DNA of 64,000 nt from Shinella sumterensis (GCF_004514425.2 NZ_MYFN02000002.1:310001-374000), one strand, 5' to 3'. Shown: positions 1 to 10,061, numbered from the stretch's first letter. The notes: generated from the letters alone by a model not told the origin. Made by a program: numbers and translations.

Positions 1-785
1 GCCGCAACAAGCGCCTCGTCACCATGCAGGAGTTCGAGGACGCGAAGGACAAGATCATGATGGGCGCGGAGCGCCGCTCCACGGCCATGACCGAGGCGGA
101 AAAGAAGCTCACCGCCTATCACGAAGCCGGCCACGCCATCGTCGCGCTCAACGTTCCGCTCGCCGATCCGCTGCACAAGGCGACGATCATTCCGCGCGGC
201 CGTGCGCTCGGCATGGTCATGCAGCTGCCCGAGGGCGACCGCTATTCGATGAGCTACAAGTGGATGGTCTCGCGTCTTGCCATCATGATGGGCGGCCGCG
301 TTGCCGAGGAAGTGACCTTCGGCAAGGACAACATCACCTCAGGCGCCTCCTCCGATATCGAGCAGGCGACCAAGCTTGCGCGTGCGATGGTGACCCAGTG
401 GGGCTTCTCCGACCAGCTTGGCCTCGTCGCTTACGGCGAAAATCAGCAGGAAGTCTTCCTCGGGCATTCGGTGTCGCAGCAGAAGAACGTATCCGAAGCC
501 ACCGCGCAGAAGATCGACAATGAAGTGCGCCGCCTGATCGACGAGGCCTATACCGAGGCCAAGCGCATCATCACCGAGCAGCACCATGAGTTCGTGGCGC
601 TTGCCGAAGGCCTGCTCGAATACGAGACGCTGACGGGTGACGAGATCAAGGCGTTGATCCGCGGCGAAAAGCCCGCGCGCGACCTTGGCGACGATACGCC
701 GCCCAGCCGCGGCTCCGCCGTTCCGAAGGCCGGCCACAAGAAGGGCGGCGAGCCGGAAGGCGGACTGGAGCCCCAGCCGCAATAG
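1..785 (+). CDS. ftsH: ATP-dependent zinc metalloprotease FtsH, C-terminal part
   Basis: The gene enters from the left edge, reading in the frame whose first full codon is at base 3, and ends at TAA-type stop before 786. What is present is the peptidase M41 domain. The zinc site HEAGH lies at 120-134, and the downstream [11 protein letters not shown] stretch carries the third (Asp) ligand region. FtsH is an inner-membrane AAA+ protease that degrades misassembled membrane proteins and short-lived regulators such as RpoH, whose gene lies about 12 kb downstream. The AAA+ ATPase domain and the membrane helices are outside the window. The tail is Gly/Pro/Glu-rich, as is common in rhizobial FtsH. 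A strong terminator follows. Confidence 0.97.
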   Translation, partial: RNKRLVTMQEFEDAKDKIMMGAERRSTAMTEAEKKLTAYHEAGHAIVALNVPLADPLHKATIIPRGRALGMVMQLPEGDRYSMSYKWMVSRLAIMMGGRVAEEVTFGKDNITSGASSDIEQATKLARAMVTQWGFSDQLGLVAYGENQQEVFLGHSVSQQKNVSEATAQKIDNEVRRLIDEAYTEAKRIITEQHHEFVALAEGLLEYETLTGDEIKALIRGEKPARDLGDDTPPSRGSAVPKAGHKKGGEPEGGLEPQPQ

Positions 786-813
786 GGCTAGTCGTCTCGA
801 CAAAGCATGCCAC

Positions 814-847
814 ACGGCCGGGAAGCAGTTCCCGGCCGTTTTCTTTT
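814..847 (+). terminator. Rho-independent terminator of ftsH
   Basis: A perfect 10-bp stem (814-823 with 830-839) has a 6-base loop and is followed by TTTTCTTTT. It sits 29 bases after the ftsH stop. It separates ftsH from glmM. Confidence 0.85.
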
Positions 848-1069
848 GGTAACGGGCTGTAATGAATTCTGATGCACAGGTGGATGTGCTTTGCCCGCAT
901 TTGTGGCAAAGAAGCGCGATGGCCGCGCGCATTTAAGGATAATATGATGTTGCGCGCCTGAACGGTTTCCGTCGCGCCTGCCTTGATATATGGCATAGCG
1001 ACAACTGCAGGTGGAGCCTTTTGCGGGTGGAGAGCGCCGCACCGGCCTGCGCTATTTTCAGGAGCGAAC

Positions 1070-2422
1070 ATGAAACGTCGTTATTTCGGCACGGATGGTA
1101 TCCGGGGACAGTCCAACATCTTCCCGATGACGCCGGATCTCGCCATGCGGGTCGGCATTGCCGTGGGTACGATTTTCCGCAACGGCGACCACCGCCACCG
1201 TGTGGTGATCGGCAAGGACACGCGCCTTTCCGGCTACATGCTGGAAAACGCCATGGTGGCGGGCTTCACCGCCGCCGGCCTCGATGTCTTCCTGCTCGGC
1301 CCGATCCCCACGCCTGCGGTTGCCATGCTGACCCGTTCGCTGCGCGCGGATATCGGCGTGATGATCTCGGCGTCGCACAATCCCTATCAGGACAACGGCA
1401 TCAAGCTGTTCGGTCCTGATGGCTACAAGCTCTCCGACGCCATCGAAATGCAGATCGAGGAACTGCTCGACAGCGACCTTTCCACGCAGCTGGCAAAGCC
1501 AGCCGATATCGGCCGGGCCAAGCGCGTCGAGGGCGACATCTATCGCTACATCGAACAGGCCAAGCGAACGCTGCCGCGCGATGTCACGTTGCAGGGCCTG
1601 CGGATCGCCGTCGACTGTGCCAATGGTGCGGCCTACAAGGTCGCACCGCTCGCGCTGTGGGAACTCGGTGCCGACGTGGTGACGATCGGCGCGGAGCCGG
1701 ATGGACGCAACATCAATCTCGAATGTGGCTCGACTCATCCCGAAACGCTCCAGCGCAAGGTGCACGAAGTGCGGGCCGATATCGGCATCGCGCTTGATGG
1801 CGACGCCGACCGCGTGCAGATCATCGACGAGAACGGCAAGATCATCGACGGCGACCAGCTGATGGCCGTGATCGCCGAAAGCTGGGCGGCAGACGGCATG
1901 CTGCGCGGGAACGGCATCGTCGCGACCGTCATGTCCAATCTCGGCCTCGAACGCTTCCTCAAGGGCAGGGGGCTCGGCCTCGAGCGCACCAAGGTCGGTG
2001 ACCGCTACGTCGTGGAGCATATGCGCCAGAACGATTACAATGTCGGCGGCGAGCAATCGGGCCATATCGTGCTTTCCGATTTCGGCACGACGGGCGACGG
2101 CCTCGTCGCCGCCCTGCAAATCCTCGCCTGCGTCAAGCGCAGCGGCAAAACGGTCAGCGACGTGTGCAACCGTTTCGAGCCGGTGCCGCAGGTTCTGAAG
2201 AACGTCCGGGTGAAGGCGGGTGCACCGCTCGAAGACGCCTCCGTCCTGCAGGCCATTGCCGATGCCGAAAGCGAACTTGCAAAGAACGGCCGCCTGCTGA
2301 TCCGTCCGTCGGGCACCGAGCCGCTCATCCGCGTCATGGCTGAAGGCGATGACCGCGCCCAGGTCGAGCGCATCGTGGATGAACTGATCAGCGTGATCGG
2401 CGCGGTGCGCAACGCCGCCTGA
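1070..2422 (+). CDS. glmM: Phosphoglucosamine mutase GlmM
   Basis: 450 aa, the usual length. GlmM converts glucosamine-6-phosphate to glucosamine-1-phosphate in the cytosol, which feeds UDP-GlcNAc for peptidoglycan and lipopolysaccharide. The N-terminus [13 protein letters not shown] is the family signature. The phosphoserine loop [10 protein letters not shown] places the catalytic serine at residue 102, as in E. coli GlmM. The metal loop DGDADR and the C-terminal phosphate loop [10 protein letters not shown] are both intact. I chose the ATG at 1070 because GGAG lies 5 bases upstream and the conserved N-terminus begins there; an upstream in-frame start would add unrelated residues. The ftsH-glmM order is common in alphaproteobacteria. 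Confidence 0.97.
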   Translation: MKRRYFGTDGIRGQSNIFPMTPDLAMRVGIAVGTIFRNGDHRHRVVIGKDTRLSGYMLENAMVAGFTAAGLDVFLLGPIPTPAVAMLTRSLRADIGVMISASHNPYQDNGIKLFGPDGYKLSDAIEMQIEELLDSDLSTQLAKPADIGRAKRVEGDIYRYIEQAKRTLPRDVTLQGLRIAVDCANGAAYKVAPLALWELGADVVTIGAEPDGRNINLECGSTHPETLQRKVHEVRADIGIALDGDADRVQIIDENGKIIDGDQLMAVIAESWAADGMLRGNGIVATVMSNLGLERFLKGRGLGLERTKVGDRYVVEHMRQNDYNVGGEQSGHIVLSDFGTTGDGLVAALQILACVKRSGKTVSDVCNRFEPVPQVLKNVRVKAGAPLEDASVLQAIADAESELAKNGRLLIRPSGTEPLIRVMAEGDDRAQVERIVDELISVIGAVRNAA

Positions 2423-2446
2423 GGCGTCACTTATCGAATGTTCTCG

Positions 2447-2477
2447 AAGGCCGGAGCGGATGCTTCGGCCTTTTCTT
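2447..2477 (+). terminator. Terminator of glmM
   Basis: The stem AAGGCCG / CGGCCTT (2447-2453 with 2466-2472) is extended by AGC/GCT inside the loop. It is followed by TTTTCTTTTT. Confidence 0.8.
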
Positions 2478-2665
2478 TTTCGGTGCAGTGAATCCGGGTG
2501 TTTTATTTAAAAGTTTACCGAATGGGTGAACGACTGTTAATGAACAGGGTAAATCTTTGTAGTTAATCGCCGCTTAACCTTTCTTCTTCATTATCCATGC
2601 CGGATCGAAGGGCTTGGGGACCGGGGTGCCGGGCGTGCCAAGCGCAAGCCTATTGGAGTCAGGCG

Positions 2666-3496
2666 ATGAGGAAAGTTTTGAGTGGCGTCGCGGCCGTCCT
2701 GCTGACAGGGACGTCGGCCTATGCGGCCGATGTCTATCAGCCGCAGGTTATCGAGGCGCCGGTCCAGGAGGCCGCTATCGTCGAGACGGGCGGCTGGTAT
2801 CTGCGTGGTGACGCAGGCTGGTCCTACAACAAGCTGCGCGGTGCGCACTACTTCCAGGGCTCCAATAGCCTGGATCGTGATTTCGACACGACCAAGCTGA
2901 AGAGCGGCTTCATCATCGGCGGTGGTGTCGGTTATCAGATCACCGATCACTTCCGTACGGACGTGACGCTCGACTACATGTTCAAGTCCAAGTTCCGCGG
3001 CAGCACCAGCGGCGTGTGCGGCGGCTTCCCCTGCACGTCGAGCGACGAGTCCTCGCTGACGGCCCTGACCCTCCTTGCCAACGCCTATGTCGATATCGGC
3101 AAGTACGGCGTCTTCACGCCGTATGTCGGTGGCGGTATCGGCGGCTCCTACGTCAAGTGGAACAAGCTGCGGAACACCATCTGCGACGATCCGGGCAATC
3201 CGGGTTGCAGCACCACCGAACATGGCGGCAAGAAGAGCTGGCGCTTTACCTACGCGCTGATGGCCGGTACGGCGATCGACCTGACCTGCAACCTGAAGGC
3301 CGACGTGGGCTATCGGTTCCGCCATGTCACCAAGGGCGACATGTTCGGTTACGTCGACAATGGCGGCCCGGGTTACGACAAGGGCTTCTACAGCCACGAA
3401 GCGCGTGCGGGCCTTCGCTACTCCTTCAACGGCTGCGAAACGGCGACCTACATTCCGCCGGCCGAGATCCCGATCGAGCAGCCCGTCTACAAGTAA
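2666..3496 (+). CDS. Outer-membrane beta-barrel protein, Omp25/RopB type
   Basis: 276 aa. A signal peptide with a likely cleavage after AYA (residues 1-20 or so) leads to a mature chain rich in alternating Gly/aromatic beta strands. Recognisable strands include GWYLRGDAGWSY near the N-terminus, FTPYVGGGIGGSYVKW in the middle and a repeated YALMAG strand. This fits the eight-stranded OMP_b-brl barrels (Omp25/Omp31 of Brucella, RopB of rhizobia) that stabilise the outer membrane. ATG 2666 has GGAG 7 bases upstream. Two Cys pairs in the loops (VCGGFPC and CDDPGNPGC) may form disulfides. It is followed by its own terminator and by a paralogue. Confidence 0.88.
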   Translation: MRKVLSGVAAVLLTGTSAYAADVYQPQVIEAPVQEAAIVETGGWYLRGDAGWSYNKLRGAHYFQGSNSLDRDFDTTKLKSGFIIGGGVGYQITDHFRTDVTLDYMFKSKFRGSTSGVCGGFPCTSSDESSLTALTLLANAYVDIGKYGVFTPYVGGGIGGSYVKWNKLRNTICDDPGNPGCSTTEHGGKKSWRFTYALMAGTAIDLTCNLKADVGYRFRHVTKGDMFGYVDNGGPGYDKGFYSHEARAGLRYSFNGCETATYIPPAEIPIEQPVYK

Positions 3497-3520
3497 GCGA
3501 CATCAGCCATCTGAAATCCG

Positions 3521-3549
3521 AAGGCCGCCCGAAAGGGCGGCCTTCTTGC
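3521..3549 (+). terminator. Terminator after first outer-membrane protein gene
   Basis: A perfect 10-bp stem (3521-3530 with 3535-3544) with a GAAA tetraloop is followed by a T-rich tract. Confidence 0.88.
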
Positions 3550-3662
3550 ATTTAACCGTTTTTTCACCGGTTAACGAATATGGTTAACCAACGGTGTAGC
3601 GTGTCGGATTCGGCCTGCGCCGATGGCTCAACCGCCGGCTTTCGGCTGCAAGGATAGAGATC

Positions 3663-4493
3663 ATGGTCCGTCGCATCGCATTGCCCGTCATCGCGGCCTT
3701 CGCCGGCCTGTTTGCCACGGGCGCCCTTGCCAGCGACCTCGATATCATCAATGCGCCGGAGATCGACGTCTCCCAGGCGACGCTGGCGCGGGGCTGGTAC
3801 ATTCGCGGCGACCTCGGCTATTCCGGCTGGGGCAGCACCGACAGGCCGGATTACACGGCGGAGCGGGCAGGCGGCGGAACCTTCTCGCAGCCGTTCGACA
3901 GCGCGCGCTTCTCCAAGCCGGTCTCCTACGGCGTCGGCGTGGGCTACCAGTTCAGCGATTTCAGCCGTGCGGACCTGACGACGGACTTCTTCAGCGGCGA
4001 CATGTCCGGCACTTCGGCCGTCGGCGGCGGCTGCGGGGCGGGCGCGCCAGGCGGTACGAACTGCCGCTTCGATTACAAGGGCGACTATTCGGCCGTGAAC
4101 GTCATGGCCAACGGTTATGTCGATCTCGGCACGGTCGCGGGCATCACGCCCTATGTCGGCATCGGTGCCGGCGCGACCTACGTGAAGTGGAGCGACACCA
4201 GCGTTCTGCCGGTCTGCCTCGATGGCGCCGGGAACTGCGCGGGCGCGAGCAATGGTGCGATCGGCCTCCAGGGCGAGGACAGCTGGCGCTTCACCTACGC
4301 CCTGATGGCCGGCGCATCCGTCGATCTGACCGAGCGCGTGAAGCTCGACTTCGGCTATCGATTCTCCGACACGGCCGGCGGAAAGGCCTTCAGCGGGCGT
4401 GGCCTGGGAACCTCCATCGACGCCGTCAACGGTCGTGACGACGGCTTCCAGAAGCATGAGATCCGCGCCGGTATCCGCGTGACCACCTGGTAA
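3663..4493 (+). CDS. Outer-membrane beta-barrel protein, paralogue of the preceding gene
   Basis: 276 aa, the same length as its upstream neighbour and the same build. It has a signal peptide (cleavage likely after ALA, about residue 23), a GWYIRGDLGYSGWG strand, ITPYVGIGAGATYVKW, and the shared SWRFTYALMAG strand. The C-terminus ends ...EIRAGIRVTTW, with the terminal aromatic residue expected for BAM-dependent assembly. The two genes look like an old tandem duplication, but each has its own leader and terminator. The Shine-Dalgarno is weak (AAGGA about 8 bases before ATG). The exact function is unknown; structural or porin-like roles are both possible. Confidence 0.85.
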   Translation: MVRRIALPVIAAFAGLFATGALASDLDIINAPEIDVSQATLARGWYIRGDLGYSGWGSTDRPDYTAERAGGGTFSQPFDSARFSKPVSYGVGVGYQFSDFSRADLTTDFFSGDMSGTSAVGGGCGAGAPGGTNCRFDYKGDYSAVNVMANGYVDLGTVAGITPYVGIGAGATYVKWSDTSVLPVCLDGAGNCAGASNGAIGLQGEDSWRFTYALMAGASVDLTERVKLDFGYRFSDTAGGKAFSGRGLGTSIDAVNGRDDGFQKHEIRAGIRVTTW

Positions 4494-4516
4494 ATCCGGA
4501 CGATTCACTCTGTTTT

Positions 4517-4549
4517 GCGGCGCGTCGGGTACCCGGCGCGCCGTCTTCG
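4517..4549 (+). terminator. Possible terminator after second outer-membrane protein gene
   Basis: The stem CGGCGCG / CGCGCCG (4518-4524 with 4537-4543) has an internal GGGTACCC palindrome. It is followed by TCTTCGTT, a poor T-tract. Confidence 0.45.
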
Positions 4550-4586
4550 TTGCGCCGGATTATTTTTCGATAACGACAGAATCCGC

Positions 4587-4615
4587 TTGACGAGAAAAGA
4601 GGGTTTCCATATTCA
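4587..4615 (+). promoter_or_regulatory. Candidate housekeeping promoter of serC
   Basis: TTGACG at 4587-4592, a 17-base spacer and TATTCA at 4610-4615. The predicted start is near 4621, which would place the two hairpins of the leader RNA right at the 5' end of the transcript. Confidence 0.5.
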
Positions 4616-4624
4616 CGGCGGCGG

Positions 4625-4671
4625 GACACTCCTCCCCAACGAGGAGCTATCTATCTGGAAGGATAGCGATC
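4625..4671 (+). ncRNA. serC leader RNA motif (5' UTR element)
   Basis: Two consecutive hairpins lie just before serC. The first is a perfect CTCCTC / GAGGAG stem (4629-4634 with 4641-4646) with a CCCAAC loop. The second pairs CTATC with GATAG (4662-4666) and encloses the Shine-Dalgarno GGAAGGA (4657-4663). CTATC occurs twice in overlapping form (4647-4651 and 4651-4655), so two registers are possible. This matches the layout of the serC RNA motif described upstream of serC in alphaproteobacteria (Corbino and co-workers 2005), for which no ligand is established to my knowledge. Assignment to that family is inference from position and structure. Confidence 0.7.
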
Positions 4672-5853
4672 ATGACGAAGACCGTCACCGCGCCGGACGT
4701 ACGTCCGAACAATACTCATTTCTCTTCTGGCCCTTGCTCGAAGCGCCCCAACTGGTCGCTCGAAGCGCTTTCCGATGCACCGCTCGGTCGTTCGCACCGC
4801 GCCAAGATCGGCAAGACAAAACTCAAGCAGGCCATCGATCTCACCCGCGACGTCCTGGAAGTGCCTGCGGATTACCGCATCGGCATCGTGCCCGCTTCGG
4901 ACACCGGCGCCGTCGAAATGGCGCTCTGGTCGCTGCTCGGCCCGCGCGGCGTCGATATGGTCGCCTGGGAAAGCTTCGGTTCGGGCTGGGTGTCGGATGT
5001 CGTCAAGGAACTGAAGCTTCCGGACACGCGCAAGATCACGGCCGACTATGGCCTTCTCCCCGACCTTTCCACGATCGATTTCGACCGTGACGTGGTCTTC
5101 ACCTGGAACGGTACGACCTCCGGCGTGCGCGTCCCGAACGCCGACTTCATCCCTGCCGATCGCAAGGGCCTGACGATCTGCGATGCGACCTCGGCCGCCT
5201 TCGCGCAGAACCTCGATTTCGCCAAGCTCGATGTCGTCACCTTCTCCTGGCAGAAGGTTCTCGGCGGCGAGGGCGCCCATGGCGTCATCATCCTGTCGCC
5301 GCGCGCCGTCGAGCGTCTGGAGAGCTATACGCCGGCCTGGCCGATGCCGAAGATCTTCCGCATGACCAAGGGCGGCAAGCTCATCGAGGGCATCTTCCAG
5401 GGCGAGACGATCAATACGCCCTCCATGCTGTGCGTCGAGGATTACATCGACGCGCTGCTGTGGGCCAAGCAGGTCGGCGGTCTCAAGGGCCTGATGGCCC
5501 GGGCGGATGCCAATGCCAAGGTCATCTTCGATTTCGTCGAACAGAACGACTGGATCGCCAACCTTGCCAAGGACCCGGCGACCCGCTCGAACACCTCGGT
5601 GTGCCTGACGATTGCCGACAGGGACGTGCTGGCGCTGGACGCCGATGCACAGGCGGCCTTCGCCAAGGGCCTCGTGTCCCTCCTCGACAAGCAGGGTGTC
5701 GCCTACGACATCGGCGCCTATCGCGATGCCCCTTCGGGCCTGCGCATCTGGGCCGGTGCCACCATCGACACCGCCGATCTCGAGGCGTTGATGCCCTGGC
5801 TGACCTGGGCCTTCGAGACCCAGAAGGCGACGCTTTCCAAGGCTGCGGCCTGA
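4672..5853 (+). CDS. serC: Phosphoserine aminotransferase
   Basis: 393 aa, the alphaproteobacterial SerC type (longer than E. coli SerC). It transfers an amino group from glutamate to 3-phosphohydroxypyruvate, giving phosphoserine, the second step of serine synthesis. It is a fold-type I PLP enzyme. The cofactor lysine is K195 in [10 protein letters not shown], preceded by the aspartate in CDATSAAF. The N-terminal phrase [16 protein letters not shown] is typical of the subgroup. The start is set by the SD inside the leader hairpin. serA follows after 76 bases on the same strand, so the pair is probably co-transcribed and controlled through the leader. Confidence 0.96.
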   Translation: MTKTVTAPDVRPNNTHFSSGPCSKRPNWSLEALSDAPLGRSHRAKIGKTKLKQAIDLTRDVLEVPADYRIGIVPASDTGAVEMALWSLLGPRGVDMVAWESFGSGWVSDVVKELKLPDTRKITADYGLLPDLSTIDFDRDVVFTWNGTTSGVRVPNADFIPADRKGLTICDATSAAFAQNLDFAKLDVVTFSWQKVLGGEGAHGVIILSPRAVERLESYTPAWPMPKIFRMTKGGKLIEGIFQGETINTPSMLCVEDYIDALLWAKQVGGLKGLMARADANAKVIFDFVEQNDWIANLAKDPATRSNTSVCLTIADRDVLALDADAQAAFAKGLVSLLDKQGVAYDIGAYRDAPSGLRIWAGATIDTADLEALMPWLTWAFETQKATLSKAAA

Positions 5854-5929
5854 TCTCGCGACCGGCTTCGTCCCCTGGGCGAAGCCACCTTTGATCTCAT
5901 CTTTTCTGTTTCATTGAAGGAGGCCTCTC

Positions 5930-7525
5930 ATGGCACCTCGCGTACTCGTATCCGACGAACTGTCGGAAACCGCCGTCCAGATCTTCCGCGATCGCGGCGT
6001 AGACGTCGATTTCCAGCCGAAGCTTGGCAAGGACAAGGAAAAGCTTGCCGAGATCATCGGCAATTATGACGGCCTCGCCATCCGTTCGGCCACCAAGGCG
6101 ACGGAAAAGCTGATCGCCGCTGCGACCAATCTCAAGGTCATCGGCCGCGCCGGCATCGGCGTCGACAATGTCGATATCCCGGCCGCCTCGCGCCGCGGTA
6201 TCATCGTGATGAACACGCCCTTCGGCAACTCGATCACGACCGCGGAGCACGCCATCGCGCTGATGTTCGCCGTCGCCCGCCAGCTGCCCGCCGCCGATAC
6301 CTCCACGCAGGCCGGCAAGTGGGAAAAGTCCAAGTTCATGGGCGTCGAGATCACCGGCAAGGTGCTGGGTGTCATCGGCGCCGGCAATATCGGCGGTATC
6401 GTTTGCAAAAAGGCCATCGGCCTTGGCATGCATGTCATCGCCTACGATCCCTTCCTCTCGGCCGAACGCGCCCAGGAAATGGGTGTCGAGAAGGTCGAGC
6501 TGGACGACCTGCTCGCCCGCGCCGACTTCATCACGCTGCACGTCCCGATGACCGACAAGACGCGCGGCATCCTGGGCAAGGAAGCGCTGGCCAAGACCAA
6601 GAAGGGCGTGCGCATCATCAACTGCGCCCGCGGCGGTCTCGTCGATGAAGCAGCACTCGCCGAAGCCATCAAGTCCGGCCATGTCGCCGGCGCCGGCTTC
6701 GACGTGTTCGAGGTCGAGCCCGCAACCGAAAGCCCGCTCTTCGGTCTGCCGAACGTCGTCTGCACGCCGCATCTCGGCGCGTCGACCACGGAAGCACAGG
6801 AAAACGTTGCCCTGCAGGTTGCCGAGCAGATGTCGGATTACCTCGTCAAGGGTGCGGTTTCCAACGCCATCAACATGCCGTCGATCACGGCCGAGGAAGC
6901 GCCGATCCTGAAGCCCTTCATCCGCCTTGCGGACGTGCTCGGCGCCTTCGTCGGCCAGGTCACGGAAAGCGCGATCAAGGAAATCGAGATCCTCTATGAC
7001 GGTGCGACCGCGTCGATGAACACCAAGGCGCTGACCAGCGCGGTGCTTGCCGGCCTCATCCGCCCGCAGGTGGCCGACGTCAACATGGTTTCGGCCCCTG
7101 TCATGATCAAGGAAAAGGGCGTCATCCTGTCCGAGGTCAAGCGCGACAAGTCGGGCGTGTTCGACGGCTATATCCGCCTGACCGTCAAGACGGAGAACCA
7201 GACGCGTTCGATCGCCGGCACGGTCTTCTCCGATGGCAAGCCGCGCTTCATCCAGATCAAGGGCATCAACCTCGATGCCGACGTGGGCAACCACATGGTC
7301 TACATCACCAACACCGACGTTCCCGGCATGATCGGCTTCATCGGCACGACGCTCGGCGAAGCCGGCGTGAACATCGCGAACTTCCAGCTTGGCCGTGACA
7401 AGCAGGGCGGCGATGCGATCGCTCTGCTCTATGTCGATGCTGCCGTCTCCGAGGATGTGCTGAACAAGCTGCGCGCCAATCCGGCGATCCGCCAGATCAA
7501 GCCGCTGGTCTTCAACGTCGACTGA
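5930..7525 (+). CDS. serA: D-3-phosphoglycerate dehydrogenase
   Basis: 531 aa, the long type with an extra allosteric-substrate-binding domain. It oxidises 3-phosphoglycerate to 3-phosphohydroxypyruvate with NAD+, the first committed step of serine synthesis. The N-terminal catalytic and NAD domains span about residues 1-315. GVIGAGNIGG is the dinucleotide-binding loop, NCARGGLVDE carries the catalytic Arg, and CTPHLGAST carries the catalytic His. The ASB domain spans roughly 320-450 and a C-terminal ACT domain about 455-531 (MVYITNTDVPGMIGFIG); ACT domains bind serine for feedback in many homologues. AAGGAGG lies at the ideal distance before ATG. A clear terminator ends the serC-serA unit. 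Confidence 0.97.
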   Translation: MAPRVLVSDELSETAVQIFRDRGVDVDFQPKLGKDKEKLAEIIGNYDGLAIRSATKATEKLIAAATNLKVIGRAGIGVDNVDIPAASRRGIIVMNTPFGNSITTAEHAIALMFAVARQLPAADTSTQAGKWEKSKFMGVEITGKVLGVIGAGNIGGIVCKKAIGLGMHVIAYDPFLSAERAQEMGVEKVELDDLLARADFITLHVPMTDKTRGILGKEALAKTKKGVRIINCARGGLVDEAALAEAIKSGHVAGAGFDVFEVEPATESPLFGLPNVVCTPHLGASTTEAQENVALQVAEQMSDYLVKGAVSNAINMPSITAEEAPILKPFIRLADVLGAFVGQVTESAIKEIEILYDGATASMNTKALTSAVLAGLIRPQVADVNMVSAPVMIKEKGVILSEVKRDKSGVFDGYIRLTVKTENQTRSIAGTVFSDGKPRFIQIKGINLDADVGNHMVYITNTDVPGMIGFIGTTLGEAGVNIANFQLGRDKQGGDAIALLYVDAAVSEDVLNKLRANPAIRQIKPLVFNVD

Positions 7526-7551
7526 TCTTCGTCCTCCCAAGACGGAAACCA

Positions 7552-7581
7552 GGGCCCGCAGATCCGTTCTGCGGGCCTTTT
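7552..7581 (+). terminator. Terminator of serC-serA
   Basis: A 10-bp stem (7553-7562 with 7568-7577, GGCCCGCAGA / TCTGCGGGCC) is followed by TTTTG. It also lies at the end of the convergent transporter gene. Confidence 0.8.
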
Positions 7582-7588
7582 GCGTGAA

Positions 7589-8482
7589 TCAAGCTGCCTT
7601 TTCCTTGGGGCGGCCCCATTCGGCTATCGCGATGCCGCCCAGCACGAAGAGTAGGGCGATTACATGGAACAGGTGCAGCGTCTCGCCGATGAGGATCACC
7701 GAGAGGATCGTGCCGAAGATGGGAATTGCGTTGATGAACAGGCCCGCGCGGTTGGCGCCGATCATCTCGACCCCTCGCACGTACAGCACCTGCGAGAGCA
7801 GGGATGGGAAGATGCCGGCATAGAGCACCACCGCCCAGCCGATGGTGTCCGGAAAGATCGCAGCGCCCCTCGACAGTTCCCAGAAGAAGAGGGGGATGGC
7901 GCTGAGCAGGGCGCCGAATGCGGAAGCTGCGATGAGCCCCTGCCACTGCAGGTCCGGTTTCCAGCGCAGAGCAACGGTATAGGCGGCGTAGACGATGCCC
8001 GCGACCAGCATGAGCGCGTCGCCGAAGTTGAACTCCAGTTCCGCAAGCGCTGAAAAATCGCCGTGCGAGGCGGTGATGAGCACCCCGATCAGCGTCACGC
8101 TAAAGCCCAAAACCTGTGCGAGAGACGCCTGTATGCGAAACAGCACGAAGTTGAAGGCGAAGATCAACATGGGAATGCCGGCCTGTTCGATGACGGCATT
8201 GATGGCGCTGGTATAGCCGAGTGCCGTGTAGAGCAGGGCGTTGAACGCGGTAAAACCGAAGGCGCCGTAGAGCAGAAGCTGGAGCCAGTGCTTGCGGATG
8301 ACCGGCCAGTCGCGCTTCACCTGCGGCAGCAGGAACGCCAGGATGATGAGGAGCGCGATGATCCAGCGGTATGTCGTCAGAACCATCGGGCTCACATGGC
8401 CCACGGCTATTTTGCCCGCCACGGAGTTCGCGCCCCAGAAAAGCGCGGTGACGGACAGGTAGAAATAGGCTCTGCTGTTCAC
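7589..8482 (-). CDS. DMT-superfamily (EamA) transporter
   Basis: About 297 aa from the GTG at 8482; a GTG at 8566 would add 28 unlikely residues. There are ten hydrophobic segments in two EamA repeats (e.g. YLSVTALFWGANSVAGK at the N-terminus, then FGFTAFNALLYTALGYTSAINA). The C-terminus is a short basic tail, EWGRPKEKAA. EamA proteins export amino acids, nucleosides or other small metabolites across the inner membrane; the substrate cannot be read from sequence. The gene is convergent with serA and divergent from purA, so it is probably a single unit. The start is uncertain because no strong SD is visible. Confidence 0.85.
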   Translation of the reverse strand: MNSRAYFYLSVTALFWGANSVAGKIAVGHVSPMVLTTYRWIIALLIILAFLLPQVKRDWPVIRKHWLQLLLYGAFGFTAFNALLYTALGYTSAINAVIEQAGIPMLIFAFNFVLFRIQASLAQVLGFSVTLIGVLITASHGDFSALAELEFNFGDALMLVAGIVYAAYTVALRWKPDLQWQGLIAASAFGALLSAIPLFFWELSRGAAIFPDTIGWAVVLYAGIFPSLLSQVLYVRGVEMIGANRAGLFINAIPIFGTILSVILIGETLHLFHVIALLFVLGGIAIAEWGRPKEKAA

Positions 8483-8696
8483 GGCTGTATTGTCTCGATG
8501 GAGGAAGGGCGCGCGAACGGGCGCCGGCGGGTGCCACAGATAAGGCGAAAAAGCGCGGGAAGTCACTCAAAAAGCGGATGCCGGCCGTCATAACAGGGTC
8601 GCATTCCCAAAGACAACACAGTATAGATGCGCGGGTTTGAAGTCTGGCGCCCGCGCATGTGTTCATGCGTTTTCGCGCGAAAACGGGAAAGATGAA

Positions 8697-9992
8697 ATGG
8701 CAAGTGTGGTGGTTGTCGGTTCGCAATGGGGTGACGAAGGCAAGGGCAAGATTGTCGACTGGCTTTCGGAACGGGCCGAGGTAATCGTTCGCTACCAGGG
8801 CGGTCACAATGCCGGCCATACCCTTGTCATCAACGGCATCAGCTACAAGCTGGCTCTGCTGCCCTCCGGTCTGGTGCGCGGCAAGCTCAGCGTCATCGGC
8901 AATGGCGTCGTTGTCGATCCGCACCACTTCGTCGCCGAAGTCGAGAAGCTGCGCGCACAGGGCGTCGCCGTGACGCCGGACGTGCTGCGCATCGCCGACA
9001 ACGCGCCGCTCATCCTCTCGCTCCACCGCGATCTCGACGCGCTGCGCGAGGATGCCGCGTCGGCCAGCGGCACCAAGATCGGCACGACCCGCCGCGGCAT
9101 CGGCCCGGCTTATGAAGACAAGGTCGGCCGTCGTGCCATCCGTGTCATCGATCTCGTGGAGCCCGAGACGCTGCGCCCGAAGATCGAGCGCCTCCTGACG
9201 CACCACAACGCGCTGCGTCGCGGCATGGACCTCCCGGAAATCTCCGTCGAGTCGATCGAAGAGGAGCTGTCCGCCGTCGCCGCGCACATCCTGCCCTATG
9301 TCGACCGGGTCTGGGACCTTCTCGACAAGCAGCGCAAGGCCGGCGCGCGCATCCTGTTCGAAGGCGCCCAGGGCGCGCTGCTCGACAACGACCACGGCAC
9401 CTATCCGTTCGTGACCTCGTCCAACACGGTCGCCGGGCAGGCTTCGGCCGGCTCGGGCCTCGGTCCCACGGCGATCAACTATGTCTTGGGCATCACCAAG
9501 GCCTACACGACCCGTGTCGGCGAAGGCCCGTTCCCGTGCGAGCTGGAAGACGAGATCGGCAAGCACCTGGCGACGGTCGGCCGCGAGGTCGGCGTTAACA
9601 CCGGTCGCCCGCGCCGTTGCGGCTGGTTCGATGCGGTTCTGGTGCGCCAGACGGTCAAGACGAACGGCATCACCGGCATCGCGCTCACCAAGCTCGACGT
9701 TCTCGATGGTCTGGACGAGCTCAAGATCTGCGTCGGCTACAAGCTCGACGGCAAGGAGATCGACTACCTGCCGGCCAGCCAGGGGCAGCAGGCCCGCGTC
9801 GAGCCCATCTACATCACGCTGGAAGGCTGGAAGGAATCGACCGTCGGCGCACGCCGCTGGGCAGACCTGCCGGCACAGGCGATCAAGTATGTCCGTCAGG
9901 TCGAGGAGCTGATCGGCGCGCCGGTCGCGCTGCTTTCGACAAGCCCGGAACGTGACGACACCATACTTGTGACGGACCCGTTTGAGGATTAA
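8697..9992 (+). CDS. purA: Adenylosuccinate synthetase
   Basis: 431 aa. It uses GTP to join IMP and aspartate, giving adenylosuccinate in AMP synthesis. The N-terminal GTP loop [11 protein letters not shown] carries the catalytic Asp and Lys. [23 protein letters not shown] and the later [14 protein letters not shown] are all family signatures. The ATG at 8697 matches the usual N-terminus [15 protein letters not shown]; the longer in-frame extension (from 8637) is not conserved-looking. It is divergent from the DMT transporter and followed after 69 bases by a large membrane protein gene on the same strand. Confidence 0.97.
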   Translation: MASVVVVGSQWGDEGKGKIVDWLSERAEVIVRYQGGHNAGHTLVINGISYKLALLPSGLVRGKLSVIGNGVVVDPHHFVAEVEKLRAQGVAVTPDVLRIADNAPLILSLHRDLDALREDAASASGTKIGTTRRGIGPAYEDKVGRRAIRVIDLVEPETLRPKIERLLTHHNALRRGMDLPEISVESIEEELSAVAAHILPYVDRVWDLLDKQRKAGARILFEGAQGALLDNDHGTYPFVTSSNTVAGQASAGSGLGPTAINYVLGITKAYTTRVGEGPFPCELEDEIGKHLATVGREVGVNTGRPRRCGWFDAVLVRQTVKTNGITGIALTKLDVLDGLDELKICVGYKLDGKEIDYLPASQGQQARVEPIYITLEGWKESTVGARRWADLPAQAIKYVRQVEELIGAPVALLSTSPERDDTILVTDPFED

Positions 9993-10061
9993 TCTCAAAA
10001 TCAAAACAAGTTCCGCGACCTATTCCAATGGGATAGAGCGCGGGCACGATGGAAAGTTCTG

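Noticed and set aside
8100-10004. A 634-codon frame on the minus strand opposite purA and the DMT gene
   Set aside because: It is antisense to clearly real purA, has no family motif and runs through the start of the transporter gene. High GC gives such long chance frames.
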